Shown here: positions 44,512 through 53,904 of the stretch, piece after piece
Numbering within the stretch: the stretch's first letter is position 1
Layout of the letters: each line of letters begins with the position of its first letter
Source of the DNA: Alicyclobacillus mali
GTDB taxonomy: Bacteria; Bacillota; Bacilli; Alicyclobacillales; Alicyclobacillaceae
DNA length: 64,000 nt
NCBI RefSeq assembly: GCF_017329565.1
Contig: NZ_JAFMTT010000009.1
Reading direction: 5' to 3' (one strand)
Notes under the pieces: model-generated
The model's database searches: none
Told to the model about the DNA's origin: nothing
What the model saw: only the letters and a program-made list of their open reading frames with translations
Position numbers and translations under genes: made by a program

Positions 44512-45477
44512 ATGGCCACCGTCATGGAGATGAGAAGGTCTCACGGCCGAGACCAAGTTAAGCGGCGCGTGGATTGGATTGCCTATGGGTACCTTTCTCC
44601 AGCGCTTGTAACCATTTGTGTTCTGAGCATTCTCCCTATTTTTTATACAATCTACATCTCCTTAACCGATTTTAACCAAATGCATTTTCTGTCTTATCAA
44701 TTTGTCGGATTGAAGAACTACGAGGAACTCCTGAATCCGCACGACCCTTTGTCAAACCTGTTTATGCCGACTTTTATCTGGACATTGGTGTACGCCCTGT
44801 GTACTACCGCTCTGTCATATCTCGTCGGACTCATCCTCGCCGTCCTTCTCAACAACAAACATATGAAGGAACGCACGTTGTATCGTACCTTGCTGATTGT
44901 GCCTTGGGCGGTTCCGAACCTCATTTCCATGCTCGCATGGCAGGGCTTGTTGAATGACCAATACGGGCAAATCAATGCTCTCCTGCACGGGTTGTTTGGC
45001 CTCCCGCGTATTCCCTGGCTCACGAGCGCGCTATGGGCCCGAATCGCTGTCATCATGGTAAATGTGTGGGCCGGTTTCCCCTACATGATGACCGTATGTT
45101 TAGGAGCGCTGCAATCAATCCCAACGGATCAATATGAGGCCGCGGAGATTGACGGAGCCAACTGGTGGCAAGTATTTCGTTATGTGACCATGCCTTCGGT
45201 CTGGCGGATCTCATTACCACTCTTAATACCATCTTTCTCTTACAACTTCAATAATTTCAATGCTTCGTACCTGCTGACCGGCGGTGGGCCGCCGAATTCG
45301 AACAATCCGTTCCTCGGGCAGACAGACATCTTGGCGACAGCGGCCTACAAAATGACGCTCACGTTCAACCGATATGACTTAGGAGCGACAATCTCTGTCC
45401 TTTTGTTTATCCTCGTGGCACTCATTAGCTGGGTACAGATGCGTTATACCGGGGCATTCAAGGAGGTTGATGCGTGA
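44512..45477 (+). CDS. malF: Maltodextrin ABC transporter permease MalF
   Basis: Membrane subunit, 321 residues, six predicted helices without the large periplasmic insertion of the enteric MalF. EAA loop at YEAAEIDGANWWQVFRYVTMP. ATG 44512 follows AGGAGGTAGGGGT. It overlaps malG by the GTGA at 45474-45477. No malK-type ATPase is encoded in the cluster, so a shared MsmX-like ATPase is expected elsewhere. Confidence 0.9.
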   Translation: MATVMEMRRSHGRDQVKRRVDWIAYGYLSPALVTICVLSILPIFYTIYISLTDFNQMHFLSYQFVGLKNYEELLNPHDPLSNLFMPTFIWTLVYALCTTALSYLVGLILAVLLNNKHMKERTLYRTLLIVPWAVPNLISMLAWQGLLNDQYGQINALLHGLFGLPRIPWLTSALWARIAVIMVNVWAGFPYMMTVCLGALQSIPTDQYEAAEIDGANWWQVFRYVTMPSVWRISLPLLIPSFSYNFNNFNASYLLTGGGPPNSNNPFLGQTDILATAAYKMTLTFNRYDLGATISVLLFILVALISWVQMRYTGAFKEVDA

Positions 45478-46382
45478 TGGCCATGGTAAACGAGCGTTTC
45501 ATCGCATCTAATTCTCGGCGCCGGACCGCGCTTCGCAGACGCAGTCGTAAGTCCATGCAGCCCGGAGAGCGGATCGCTCTGTGGGCGTCGCGCATTGTCA
45601 TCTGGTGCGTCATTGTTGTCGTGCTGCTTCCCATGTGGTTTGTTGTCATCGCCTCATTCAATCCGTCCAACTCGTATATCTCCTTCTCGTTGTTTCCGTC
45701 TAATGCTTCCTTGGCGAACTACAAGGTCCTGTTTCAAGGAGGCCAGTTTTGGACGTGGGTTCGCAACAGCGTGCTGGTTGGTGTCGTGGTTGCGGTGGCT
45801 CAGTCCTTCATCACGGCGATGTCCGCCTTCGCCTTTTCAAAGCTCCGATTTTACGGGCGCAAGTACGGACTGATGACCTTGTTGCTGTTACAGATGTTCC
45901 CAAATATTTTAGCTATTGCAGCATTCTACACTGCACTCGCGAAGTTGAACATGATAGACATGCTGGGCTCTTACATTCTTGTTATGCTTGGAACGAGCGC
46001 ATTCAACATCTGGCTTTTGAAGGGGTACATGGATTCGGTTCCTCGGGAATTGGACGAAGCAGCCGTGATCGATGGTGCGACAACCTGGCAAAGGTTCGTT
46101 CATGTGACGTTGCCCTTATCCACGCCGATGATGGTTGTGATTTTCTTTCTTACGCTTGTCGGCATTTTTAGCGAGTATATGTTTGCGGGGACCATTCTCC
46201 AGTCGCCGTGGAATTACACGTTGGGTGTCGGGATGTACAATTTGATCAGCGGACAATTTGCAAAGAATTGGGGAGAATTCGCTGCAGCTGCGCTCTTGTC
46301 GGCCGTGCCGCTTGCCATCGTATTTGCCCTCGCGCAACGATATCTGACGAAAGGGTTGGTGGCAGGCTCGGTGAAGGGATGA
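45474..46382 (+). CDS. malG: Maltodextrin ABC transporter permease MalG
   Basis: Second membrane subunit, 302 residues, with a strongly basic N-terminal tail of about 35 residues (SNSRRRTALRRRSRKS), six helices and the EAA loop ELDEAAVIDGATTWQRFVHV. GTG 45474 overlaps the malF stop; ATG 45477 next to it is equally possible. The cytoplasmic tail is unusually arginine-rich. The gene is followed by malR after 25 bases. Confidence 0.9.
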   Translation: MMAMVNERFIASNSRRRTALRRRSRKSMQPGERIALWASRIVIWCVIVVVLLPMWFVVIASFNPSNSYISFSLFPSNASLANYKVLFQGGQFWTWVRNSVLVGVVVAVAQSFITAMSAFAFSKLRFYGRKYGLMTLLLLQMFPNILAIAAFYTALAKLNMIDMLGSYILVMLGTSAFNIWLLKGYMDSVPRELDEAAVIDGATTWQRFVHVTLPLSTPMMVVIFFLTLVGIFSEYMFAGTILQSPWNYTLGVGMYNLISGQFAKNWGEFAAAALLSAVPLAIVFALAQRYLTKGLVAGSVKG

Positions 46383-46407
46383 TGCTGGCTGTTAAGGAGG
46401 GTACGCC

Positions 46408-47436
46408 GTGGCCACGATTAAAGACGTTGCGCGCCTTGCCAATGTGTCACCGTCCACCGTGTCACGGGTGCTGGCCAACTCGCCGCGCATCTCGGAGGAG
46501 ACCAAGCGGAGGGTTCGAGCCGCGCTTGAACAACTCAATTACCATCCCAATGCATTTGCCCGCGGTCTGGTGACAAATTCGACTGGCGCCATCGGGATAC
46601 TTATTCCGCCATCTGCAGAAGAGTTTTTTGTAAATCCCTTCTTTGCGGAGTGGATGGCGGGTGTGGCTGAGGTCGCTCGGCAGCGCGGAGTTGACACAGT
46701 GCTCTCCACCTCTGCCAGAGGCGAAATCGAAATGCTGGATCACATGATACGGGGTAGGCGGGTGGACGGGGTCCTCCTCATTGGCACGCGGAGAGGAGAT
46801 CCTGTTCTTAAAGAGATATCTAAATTACGCTGTCCCGCTGTTCTTCTCGGCCGTCCTGCTGATCCTGCGCATGTCAGTTGGGTCAATAACGACAATCAAC
46901 GGGCGGCGTACGATGCGACACTCCATTTGCTCAACCTCGGGCATCGCCGAATCGGGTTTTTGGGTGGGGCATCCGACCTCGTCGTTACGATGGACCGCGT
47001 GGCCGGCTATCGAAATGCTCTGGTGGATTACGGCGTAGAACCGGATCCTCGCTTGGAGGTCTCGAGCTTTTTTCTCGAACAGGGTGGCTACCTTGGCATG
47101 ATGCGTTTGCTTGCATTCTCCGACAGACCCACGGCGGTGCTGTGCGCAGACGACGTGTTGGCCTTTGGAGGCATGCGAGCGGCTCATGAGCTGGGCTTTG
47201 AGGTCCCTCGTGATCTCGCCATTGTCGGTTTTAACGACATTCGCTTAGCGGAACTCGCTCATCCGGCTCTGACAAGCGTACGAGTCCACATGCATGAGCT
47301 CGGAGTCCGGTCTGCGGGGCTCTTGCTTGAGGAGATTGACCAGGGCAAACCCCTTCAACGGCATGTGATCGTAAACCATGAATTGGTGATTCGGTATTCC
47401 TGTGGTGCGAAACCTATCGGCACTCTGACGACGTGA
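46408..47436 (+). CDS. malR: LacI-family maltose regulator MalR
   Basis: 342 residues. The N-terminal LacI helix-turn-helix is ATIKDVARLANVSPSTVSRVLAN with the hinge helix RVRAALEQLNYHPNAFARGL; a periplasmic-binding-like sensor domain follows (VVLIGTRRGDPVLKEI, DRVAGYRNALVDYG, PTAVLCADDVLAFGGMRAAHELG). GTG 46408 follows AAGGAGG. It sits inside the regulon and probably represses amyA and malE at the two palindromes when maltodextrin is absent. Confidence 0.92.
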   Translation: MATIKDVARLANVSPSTVSRVLANSPRISEETKRRVRAALEQLNYHPNAFARGLVTNSTGAIGILIPPSAEEFFVNPFFAEWMAGVAEVARQRGVDTVLSTSARGEIEMLDHMIRGRRVDGVLLIGTRRGDPVLKEISKLRCPAVLLGRPADPAHVSWVNNDNQRAAYDATLHLLNLGHRRIGFLGGASDLVVTMDRVAGYRNALVDYGVEPDPRLEVSSFFLEQGGYLGMMRLLAFSDRPTAVLCADDVLAFGGMRAAHELGFEVPRDLAIVGFNDIRLAELAHPALTSVRVHMHELGVRSAGLLLEEIDQGKPLQRHVIVNHELVIRYSCGAKPIGTLTT

Positions 47437-47462
47437 TGCATAGCAGACCCGGAGGGGTGAGC

Positions 47463-49199
47463 ATGGAGCTTGTGTGGCAGCATCGATGGGGGGCAGACGT
47501 TTATCCCCTCAGTACCTCAACCCTTGTGATTGTTTTGCGCATCGCACGGTGCACTCCCGTCGCGCGATTGCAGGTACACTACGGGGATCGATACGAACTC
47601 GATTTCCGGAGTTGTAAGGACGCCAAACATTATGGATCGGACGGTGCATTTGACTACTTTACGTGCGAAGTGGAGGTGCCAACTCGGCGGCTGAAGTACG
47701 CGTTTGAGGCGGTGTCCTCATCCGGGCAGGTACTGTACCTGGGAGAAGGAGGACTCGCAACTACGCTGGATGCTGTTCAACCGTATCAATATCCTTACAT
47801 TCATCCGTCTCAAATACTCACCGTACCGGAGTGGGCTGGAAATACTGTTGCTTACGAAGTATTTCCAGATCGTTTTTCTGTGGGAGGTCGGCTGCTGATC
47901 TGCCCGTCGGTTCCGTGGGAGGCGGATCCAACCACTGAAAGTGTATTTGGAGGTAATCTTCGAGGCATCACAGATAAGCTTCCCTATTTGCGCGATCTCG
48001 GCGTGAACCTCTTGTATCTCACGCCGATTTTTCAGGCGCCATCGAACCACAAATACGACACGCAGGACTATTTCAACATCGATCCTTCGTTTGGAACGTT
48101 GGACGACCTTCGATCGCTGGTTCAAGAAGCTCATCGTCTCGGAATTCGCGTTGTTTTGGACGCGGTGTTCAATCATTCGGGGTTCCGATTTTCCCCTTTT
48201 CAAGACGTCATTCAACGCGGCAGGGCGTCTCCTTATTGGTCTTGGTTCTTCGTGGATGGAGACCATGTGGATGTGGAATCTGTCAATTACGAGACATTCG
48301 CAACGCGGCTGAGGCATATGCCAAAACTGAACTTAGCAGAACCTGCCGTCCAAGAATATCTTCTGGCTGTGGCCAAACACTATGTTCTCGAGTGCGATAT
48401 CGACGGATGGCGTTTTGACGTCGCCAACGAAATCGATCCCCACTTTTGGCCACGTTTGCGGGCAGAACTGCGCGCCTTGAAACCCGACATCTTATTGATA
48501 GGGGAAATATGGCATGACGGCATGCCTTGGCTAACCGGCGATGCGTTCGATGGAGTCATGAACTATCCACTTCGAGATCTGGTCTTGCGCTATGCCGTGG
48601 ACGAAGCGATCGATGAGGTAGAGTTTGCTCATAAGTGGGTACGCCTCTACTTGCAATATCCGCGTTCAGCGTGGCTTACAATGTGGAATTTAGTGGGGAG
48701 CCATGACACGGAACGTGTTCTGACGCGCGCAAACGGTCATGTTCCTTCTGTTGTGTTGGCGTACGCAATGCTTTTTACATTGCCTGGAATACCGATGTTG
48801 TATTATGGCGACGAGATCGGCATGGAAGGTGGAACCGATCCGGATTGCCGTCGGGGCATGATCTGGAATGAGAACTTGTGGAAGAACGACCTTCGCGAAG
48901 CCGTGCAGCAACTCGCAGGGCTGAAGCGTACCCATCCTGCGCTTTCAGGGGATCGCTTGGAGATTCACGATGCGAACTCCGGCGTCCTGCATTACGTTCG
49001 GCTGAACGGAACCGGTCCGCATCTTCATATTGCCGTTGGCAAACGTCGAGCCTTCGGCGCGAAAGTGAGATCACCACGATTCGCTTGGGATGTGCCATCT
49101 CGGACATCGGGCGAAGGACGAAAGATCTTGATATGGGAATGCAATTCAACTGAGGGGTGTGGGCATGATTCACGAGCAGACGGATTTCACAACCAGTGA
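47463..49199 (+). CDS. cdaA: Cytoplasmic cyclomaltodextrinase/neopullulanase, GH13_20
   Basis: Opens cyclodextrins and cleaves maltodextrins after import. 578 residues, no signal peptide. The N-terminal 120 residues form a CBM34-like domain, then the barrel from AYEVFPDRFSVGG. The four regions are canonical here: DAVFNHSG, GWRFDVANEI (nucleophile D), LLIGEIWHDG and NLVGSHDTERV. ATG 47463 has GGAGGGG 5 bases upstream; ATG 47433 overlaps malR and lacks a site. Its last 35 bases overlap the glcA start, a long overlap that suggests translational coupling. Confidence 0.92.
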   Translation: MELVWQHRWGADVYPLSTSTLVIVLRIARCTPVARLQVHYGDRYELDFRSCKDAKHYGSDGAFDYFTCEVEVPTRRLKYAFEAVSSSGQVLYLGEGGLATTLDAVQPYQYPYIHPSQILTVPEWAGNTVAYEVFPDRFSVGGRLLICPSVPWEADPTTESVFGGNLRGITDKLPYLRDLGVNLLYLTPIFQAPSNHKYDTQDYFNIDPSFGTLDDLRSLVQEAHRLGIRVVLDAVFNHSGFRFSPFQDVIQRGRASPYWSWFFVDGDHVDVESVNYETFATRLRHMPKLNLAEPAVQEYLLAVAKHYVLECDIDGWRFDVANEIDPHFWPRLRAELRALKPDILLIGEIWHDGMPWLTGDAFDGVMNYPLRDLVLRYAVDEAIDEVEFAHKWVRLYLQYPRSAWLTMWNLVGSHDTERVLTRANGHVPSVVLAYAMLFTLPGIPMLYYGDEIGMEGGTDPDCRRGMIWNENLWKNDLREAVQQLAGLKRTHPALSGDRLEIHDANSGVLHYVRLNGTGPHLHIAVGKRRAFGAKVRSPRFAWDVPSRTSGEGRKILIWECNSTEGCGHDSRADGFHNQ

Positions 49200-51504
49200 G
49201 GCGATCCGCCCGGATACGAGCATGTCGCCGCCAGAGGACTGGATTTATCTCGGGAAACCCAGCGGATTTGATATGCATGACGAGGGATGGGCGTCCATTC
49301 AGTATGATACTGGTGTCGTGGTCGGTGCCGCCGCGCTTGACGACACCGTACTGCGCGTAGCCTACTGCAGATCTCCTAGGGAGTGGCCCGCGAGCACGCC
49401 TGCCGTTGTCGAGGAGGTATCGCGACCGCACTCGTGGTGGATTGTGCAGGAAGAACGACGTGTGTTGCTGGAATGTATTTTCGGGTGGCAGATTCAAATC
49501 AACCAGGACGATGGAACATGGACTATACGCCATCCCGGCTTTGGAACGGCTGTCGAGACCATCACGTGGTACAAGCGCAAAAGGGGCGGCGCGTTCACCT
49601 TTGCTTCACTCGAAAACGCCCGGTTTTATGGACTTGGCGAAAAGCCGGGACCCCTTGACAAGCGACATGAGGCATACACCATGTGGAATTCGGACGTGTA
49701 CGCACCTCACGTACCAGAGATGGAGTCTCTCTATCTGTCGATCCCGTTCTTGTTGCGACTGCAAGACCAAACGGCTATTGGCATCTTTGTGGATAACCCA
49801 GGGCGATCTCGGTTTGATCTTAGAAGCAGATATCCGGATGCGGAAATATCCACGGATCACGGCGGGCTTGATGTGTATTTTATTTTCGGCGCATCTCTTA
49901 AAGATATTATCCGGCGATACACACAACTCACTGGGCGAATGCCCATGCCCCCCAAGTGGGCGCTTGGCTATCACCAGTCGAGATATTCGTACGAATCTCA
50001 GAGCGAGGTCCTATCCATCGCGCAGACGTTTGTTGAGCATGACATCCCACTCGACGCTCTGCACTTAGATATTCATTACATGGATGGGTATCGGGTCTTC
50101 ACGTTTCATGAGACACGTTTCCCAAATCCCGCGGAAATGACCGATAAACTGCGAAAGCTTGGAGTGCACGTGGTGCCCATCGTCGACCCTGGAGTGAAGC
50201 AGGATCCCGAATATCCTGTGTACATGGAGGGACTGACCCAAAATCGCTTTTGCAAGACAGCTGAAGGTCAAGTGTATTTCGGTGAGGTATGGCCTGGGGT
50301 GAGTGCTTTCCCGGATTTCGCCTCAGAAGAAGTGAGGGCGTGGTGGGGCACTTGGCATCGGGTGTACACCCAGATGGGAATTGAGGGAATATGGAATGAC
50401 ATGAACGAGCCGGCTGTGTTCAACGAGACGAAGACCATGGACGTGAACGTCGTTCATCGGGGTGACGCAGGGTTCCGAACGCACGGAGAGGTCCACAATC
50501 TCTACGGATTTTGGATGGCCGAAGCCACCTACAACGGACTGAAAGCCCAGCTTTCTGGGAAGCGACCCTTTGTGTTAACCCGCGCTGGCTACAGCGGAAT
50601 TCAGCGGTATGCGGCTGTGTGGACGGGGGACAACCGAAGTTTTTGGGAACATATGGCGATGGCTATTCCAATGGTTCTCAATATGGGCATGTCCGGGGTT
50701 CCCTTCGGAGGCCCGGATGTGGGTGGTTTCGCTCATCATGCCTCAGGTGAATTGCTTGCACGATGGACGCAAATGGGCGCATTCTTTCCGTTCTTCCGAA
50801 ATCACAGCGCCATGGGAACGCATCGGCAGGAACCCTGGGCATTCGGCCCTGTGTTCGAGGAAATCATCCGACGTGCCATTCAGCTTCGCTATCGCTTTCT
50901 GCCGTATTTCTACACCCTCGCGCGGGAGGCTCATGAGACCGGTCTACCCATGATGCGGCCTTTGGTTCTGGAGTATCCCGACGATCCAAATACGCACCAT
51001 ATCGATGACCAATTTTTGGTTGGTTCCGACCTCCTCGTGGCTCCCATTCTCAAGCCAGGTATGACTCATCGATTGGTGTACTTGCCTGAGGGGGAATGGG
51101 TGGACTATGAAACCCGCGAGCGATACCAAGGGTGCCAATACATCGTCGTTCATGCACCTCTCGATCGCCTCCCTCTGTACGTCCGAGCCGGGAGTGCTAT
51201 TCCCGTCAACCTCATGGAGCGTGCTGGCGAGACACAACTAGGTTGGGAGATTTGTCTGGATGCAAATGGTCGAGCCTTAGGCCGATGCTACGAGGATGAC
51301 GGCGAGACGTTTCACTACGAAGACGGAGCCTATTGTGATCGCGTGCTCCAGGCTTGCACGACCTTGGAGGGCATACGGGTCGAATGTCACCTTGTTCGAG
51401 GCTCAGGCGAAGGCGGAAGTCTCGAGAGCGTGGTTCGCGTGTTGACACAACATGAGGTTCATGAGGCTCGTGCGCAGGGCATCTCGTTTTCGATTCGCGT
51501 GTAA
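49165..51504 (+). CDS. glcA: Cytoplasmic alpha-glucosidase, GH31
   Basis: Releases glucose from maltodextrins, completing the pathway. 779 residues. The nucleophile segment is EGIWNDMNEPAVF, the maltase version of GH31, in contrast to the KTDFGERIP version at 15-17 kb. Also visible are ALHLDIHYMDGYRVFTF, the acid/base region WTGDNRSFWEHM and the sheath MRPLVLEYPDDPNTH. ATG 49165 follows GAGGGGTG by 6 bases; GTG 49159 is also in frame. It is the last gene of the mal operon, with a terminator right after it. Confidence 0.93.
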   Translation: MIHEQTDFTTSEAIRPDTSMSPPEDWIYLGKPSGFDMHDEGWASIQYDTGVVVGAAALDDTVLRVAYCRSPREWPASTPAVVEEVSRPHSWWIVQEERRVLLECIFGWQIQINQDDGTWTIRHPGFGTAVETITWYKRKRGGAFTFASLENARFYGLGEKPGPLDKRHEAYTMWNSDVYAPHVPEMESLYLSIPFLLRLQDQTAIGIFVDNPGRSRFDLRSRYPDAEISTDHGGLDVYFIFGASLKDIIRRYTQLTGRMPMPPKWALGYHQSRYSYESQSEVLSIAQTFVEHDIPLDALHLDIHYMDGYRVFTFHETRFPNPAEMTDKLRKLGVHVVPIVDPGVKQDPEYPVYMEGLTQNRFCKTAEGQVYFGEVWPGVSAFPDFASEEVRAWWGTWHRVYTQMGIEGIWNDMNEPAVFNETKTMDVNVVHRGDAGFRTHGEVHNLYGFWMAEATYNGLKAQLSGKRPFVLTRAGYSGIQRYAAVWTGDNRSFWEHMAMAIPMVLNMGMSGVPFGGPDVGGFAHHASGELLARWTQMGAFFPFFRNHSAMGTHRQEPWAFGPVFEEIIRRAIQLRYRFLPYFYTLAREAHETGLPMMRPLVLEYPDDPNTHHIDDQFLVGSDLLVAPILKPGMTHRLVYLPEGEWVDYETRERYQGCQYIVVHAPLDRLPLYVRAGSAIPVNLMERAGETQLGWEICLDANGRALGRCYEDDGETFHYEDGAYCDRVLQACTTLEGIRVECHLVRGSGEGGSLESVVRVLTQHEVHEARAQGISFSIRV

Positions 51505-51511
51505 TACGCTC

Positions 51512-51550
51512 AAGGGCTGGATTCGAGATCGTTTCGGTTCAGCCCTTTCG
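51512..51550 (+). terminator. Terminator of the mal operon
   Basis: AAGGGCTG (51512-51519) pairs with CAGCCCTT (51540-51547), followed by TTC. It lies between glcA and the convergent diguanylate cyclase gene. Confidence 0.65.
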
Positions 51551-51562
51551 ATTCACGCACAC

Positions 51563-52693
51563 TCACCCCGACACGGCTGATTCCCAAGCAACGATTTTGT
51601 TCTTGCCCGTCTGCTTGGCGCGGTACAGGCACTGGTCCGCTCGCTCGAACAGTTCGTCCCCCGTTTCGCCCGGCCGATGCGTGGACAACCCAATGCTCAC
51701 GGTGGCGCGGTTTCCGTCGAGCTCGACGTGATGCACGTTGGCAATATACTCCCGGATCTTCTCCATATTCTGAACGGCCTGCTCATGCGTGATCTCAGGG
51801 ATGATGACTGCGAATTCCTCGCCGCCGTATCGCGCCAAGAAGTCGCCGGCCGCGAGGTGCTGCTGGATGGCGTGCGCCGTCCGGCGAAGGATCTCGTCGC
51901 CGACCAAGTGACCGTAATGATCGTTGATCTGCTTGAAGTTGTCGATGTCGATCACGGCAAGGTGCAGCGGGGTATTCGTGCCGTCGCTGATCTGAAGGGC
52001 GAAGCTCAAATACTCATCGAAGGATTTACGGTTGTAGAGGCCCGTCAGCGCGTCCGTCTTCGCCTCTTTCTCGGATAGAATTTGGCGAACCCAAAGTTCG
52101 GTTTGGGCGCGCGTCTGCACGCGCAGTTCGTCCCAGATGCGGAGGCCGAACCGCAACACGATGTGTGATGCGGACGCCGTCCACAGCAGCACGAGGCTCC
52201 ATATTGCCCACTGACTCAGGGACGCGAGGATGGCTTTGGCATTGCCGCTGCTTGACACCTGTAGCAAGGTCAGCGTCAGTTCGGCTGCGAACGCCGCGGC
52301 GCCGGCGAGCCAGACCTTCTCAACCCGAAGATGGAGAATCGACGTCACCACGGGCAACAGGAGCGCGGCGCGCAAGGAATCTGCGCCCGGATATGCGGCG
52401 ATGGCCACGAGCGCGAGCAATGTGCCGCTCGCAATGAGCATGTTTTCTCGGGACTCAGGATACTTGCGCAGGGCCCATTCCGCAGCCCCCTGGATGCAGA
52501 CCATGGCAAGCGGCGCAAACACCCAAGCGCGCAAGGCGAGCGGAAGCAAATGGGCGCGATGAAGCCACCACTCGCCTGGAAGGAACAGCAAGTCACCGGC
52601 CAGAAAGAGCGCGACAAACAGCCGATGGATTTGAACCGCGCGCTGAGCGCCATTGCGGAATTCGCGAACATCGTCTGGTAAAGCCACAGCCAT
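51563..52693 (-). CDS. Membrane-bound diguanylate cyclase (GGDEF)
   Basis: Makes c-di-GMP from two GTP. About 376 residues: an N-terminal block of five to six membrane helices (about 20-200) that serves as sensor, then a GGDEF domain starting at TDALTGLYNRKSFDEYL. The active site is RYGGEEF, intact. The inhibitory site RxxD upstream is not conserved (it reads AAGD), so product inhibition is probably lost. ATG 52693 or GTG 52696 start; the ribosome binding site is weak. It follows the asparaginase gene on the same strand after 74 bases. The signal sensed is unknown. Confidence 0.87.
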   Translation of the reverse strand: MAVALPDDVREFRNGAQRAVQIHRLFVALFLAGDLLFLPGEWWLHRAHLLPLALRAWVFAPLAMVCIQGAAEWALRKYPESRENMLIASGTLLALVAIAAYPGADSLRAALLLPVVTSILHLRVEKVWLAGAAAFAAELTLTLLQVSSSGNAKAILASLSQWAIWSLVLLWTASASHIVLRFGLRIWDELRVQTRAQTELWVRQILSEKEAKTDALTGLYNRKSFDEYLSFALQISDGTNTPLHLAVIDIDNFKQINDHYGHLVGDEILRRTAHAIQQHLAAGDFLARYGGEEFAVIIPEITHEQAVQNMEKIREYIANVHHVELDGNRATVSIGLSTHRPGETGDELFERADQCLYRAKQTGKNKIVAWESAVSG

Positions 52694-52767
52694 CACCAGT
52701 GTCCATCTTCGACAAGCGCGTCCGAGATCCTGCTGCACGCCACGCAAGCCATCGCCCCAAAGCGGTT

Positions 52768-53766
52768 TTACCTCTCGCTCAGGCTGAATTCCGCGATGAT
52801 GCGGCCGGCCTCTCGCCCCTGTGTGTTGAGCACTGCGGGCTCGACGTATGGCTTTAGTGCATCTCGCTCGGCCTCGGAGATGGCGCCGAGATCGTTCAGC
52901 GCTTTCAATGTCACGGGCGGGATGGCGCGCGCGTTGCCGTCCAGGATCTTGACGACCATCGCCATGCCGCTCGCGCTGTCTATCAACGCCAAGAAGCCCT
53001 CTGCGCCGCCCTTCGCCACGATGCGGCCGTTTGTCGCGCGCATGAGGTCCGTGTCGAATCGATCCCGGCTTCCGCCGACGAGTTCGGGGTGCCGGCCCAT
53101 GGCGGCCAGAATGCGCTGCATCGCGGCGGCGTGCGTGGATCTGGCGCCGATGAACGACGCAAACGCGCGCGCCCAGGCCCTCAGTGGCATCGCATGCACG
53201 GGAACGCCGCACCCGTCCACGCCGATGCGTACGTCCTCCGTCGGCACGCCGGAAATCTCGCTCAAGGTGCGGAGGATGGCCTGTTGCAGCGGGTGATTTG
53301 GTTCGGCGTACGTCGACGGATCGGCTCCCGTGGCCCTGCAGTACGCGAGCATGCCCGCGTGCTTACCGGAGCAGTTGTTATGAATCGCGGACAGCGCCTC
53401 TCCGCGCCGCACCATTTCTTCGTATGCGTCACGGCTGTGCGGCACGTGCACGCCGCACACGAGGTGCTCGGGTCCAAGACCGATGCTCTGGAGAATTTGG
53501 CTGGCCTTCTCCACATGCATCGGTTCAGAGCTGTGTGACGCACACATCAGGGCGAGGTGGCTGTCGTCAAGCCCAAAGGTCTCCAGCGCACCCGATTCGA
53601 CCACCGGGATGGCTTGAATCGGTTTGCAGGAACTGCGGGCGAACGTGAAGAAGTCGAGATCGCCGTAATGAGCGACGATCTCGCCCTCCGCATTCGCGAC
53701 GGCAATGGCGCCCGCGTGCCAGCTTTCGTCGACAGGGCCGCGGGTGACACGGACAAATGGCTTCAT
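52768..53766 (-). CDS. L-asparaginase, class 3 (Rhizobium etli type, COG4448)
   Basis: Hydrolyses asparagine to aspartate and ammonia. 332 residues. The sequence is unlike the E. coli enzymes. It has the SxxK-type motif FARSSCKPIQ (S45-K48), CASHSSEPMH, the Cys/Lys region NNCSGKHAGMLA and GVDGCGVPVHAMPL, which match the Ser-Lys and zinc-ligand pattern known from the R. etli enzyme. ATG 53766 follows GAAAGGAAG; the longer frame lacks a site. There is no signal peptide, so it is cytoplasmic. It is divergent from panE. Confidence 0.85.
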   Translation of the reverse strand: MKPFVRVTRGPVDESWHAGAIAVANAEGEIVAHYGDLDFFTFARSSCKPIQAIPVVESGALETFGLDDSHLALMCASHSSEPMHVEKASQILQSIGLGPEHLVCGVHVPHSRDAYEEMVRRGEALSAIHNNCSGKHAGMLAYCRATGADPSTYAEPNHPLQQAILRTLSEISGVPTEDVRIGVDGCGVPVHAMPLRAWARAFASFIGARSTHAAAMQRILAAMGRHPELVGGSRDRFDTDLMRATNGRIVAKGGAEGFLALIDSASGMAMVVKILDGNARAIPPVTLKALNDLGAISEAERDALKPYVEPAVLNTQGREAGRIIAEFSLSER

Positions 53767-53904
53767 GCACGGTCTTCCTTTCTCACGTGACACCGTTCTG
53801 CAGCAAGAGTGTATCACAGGAAACATCGACGGTCTTTACGGTCGCGGAGGATTCCATCAAGATGAGGTTGGTTGCGAGCTTTGGCATGCGAGGGGGAATG
53901 GGAG

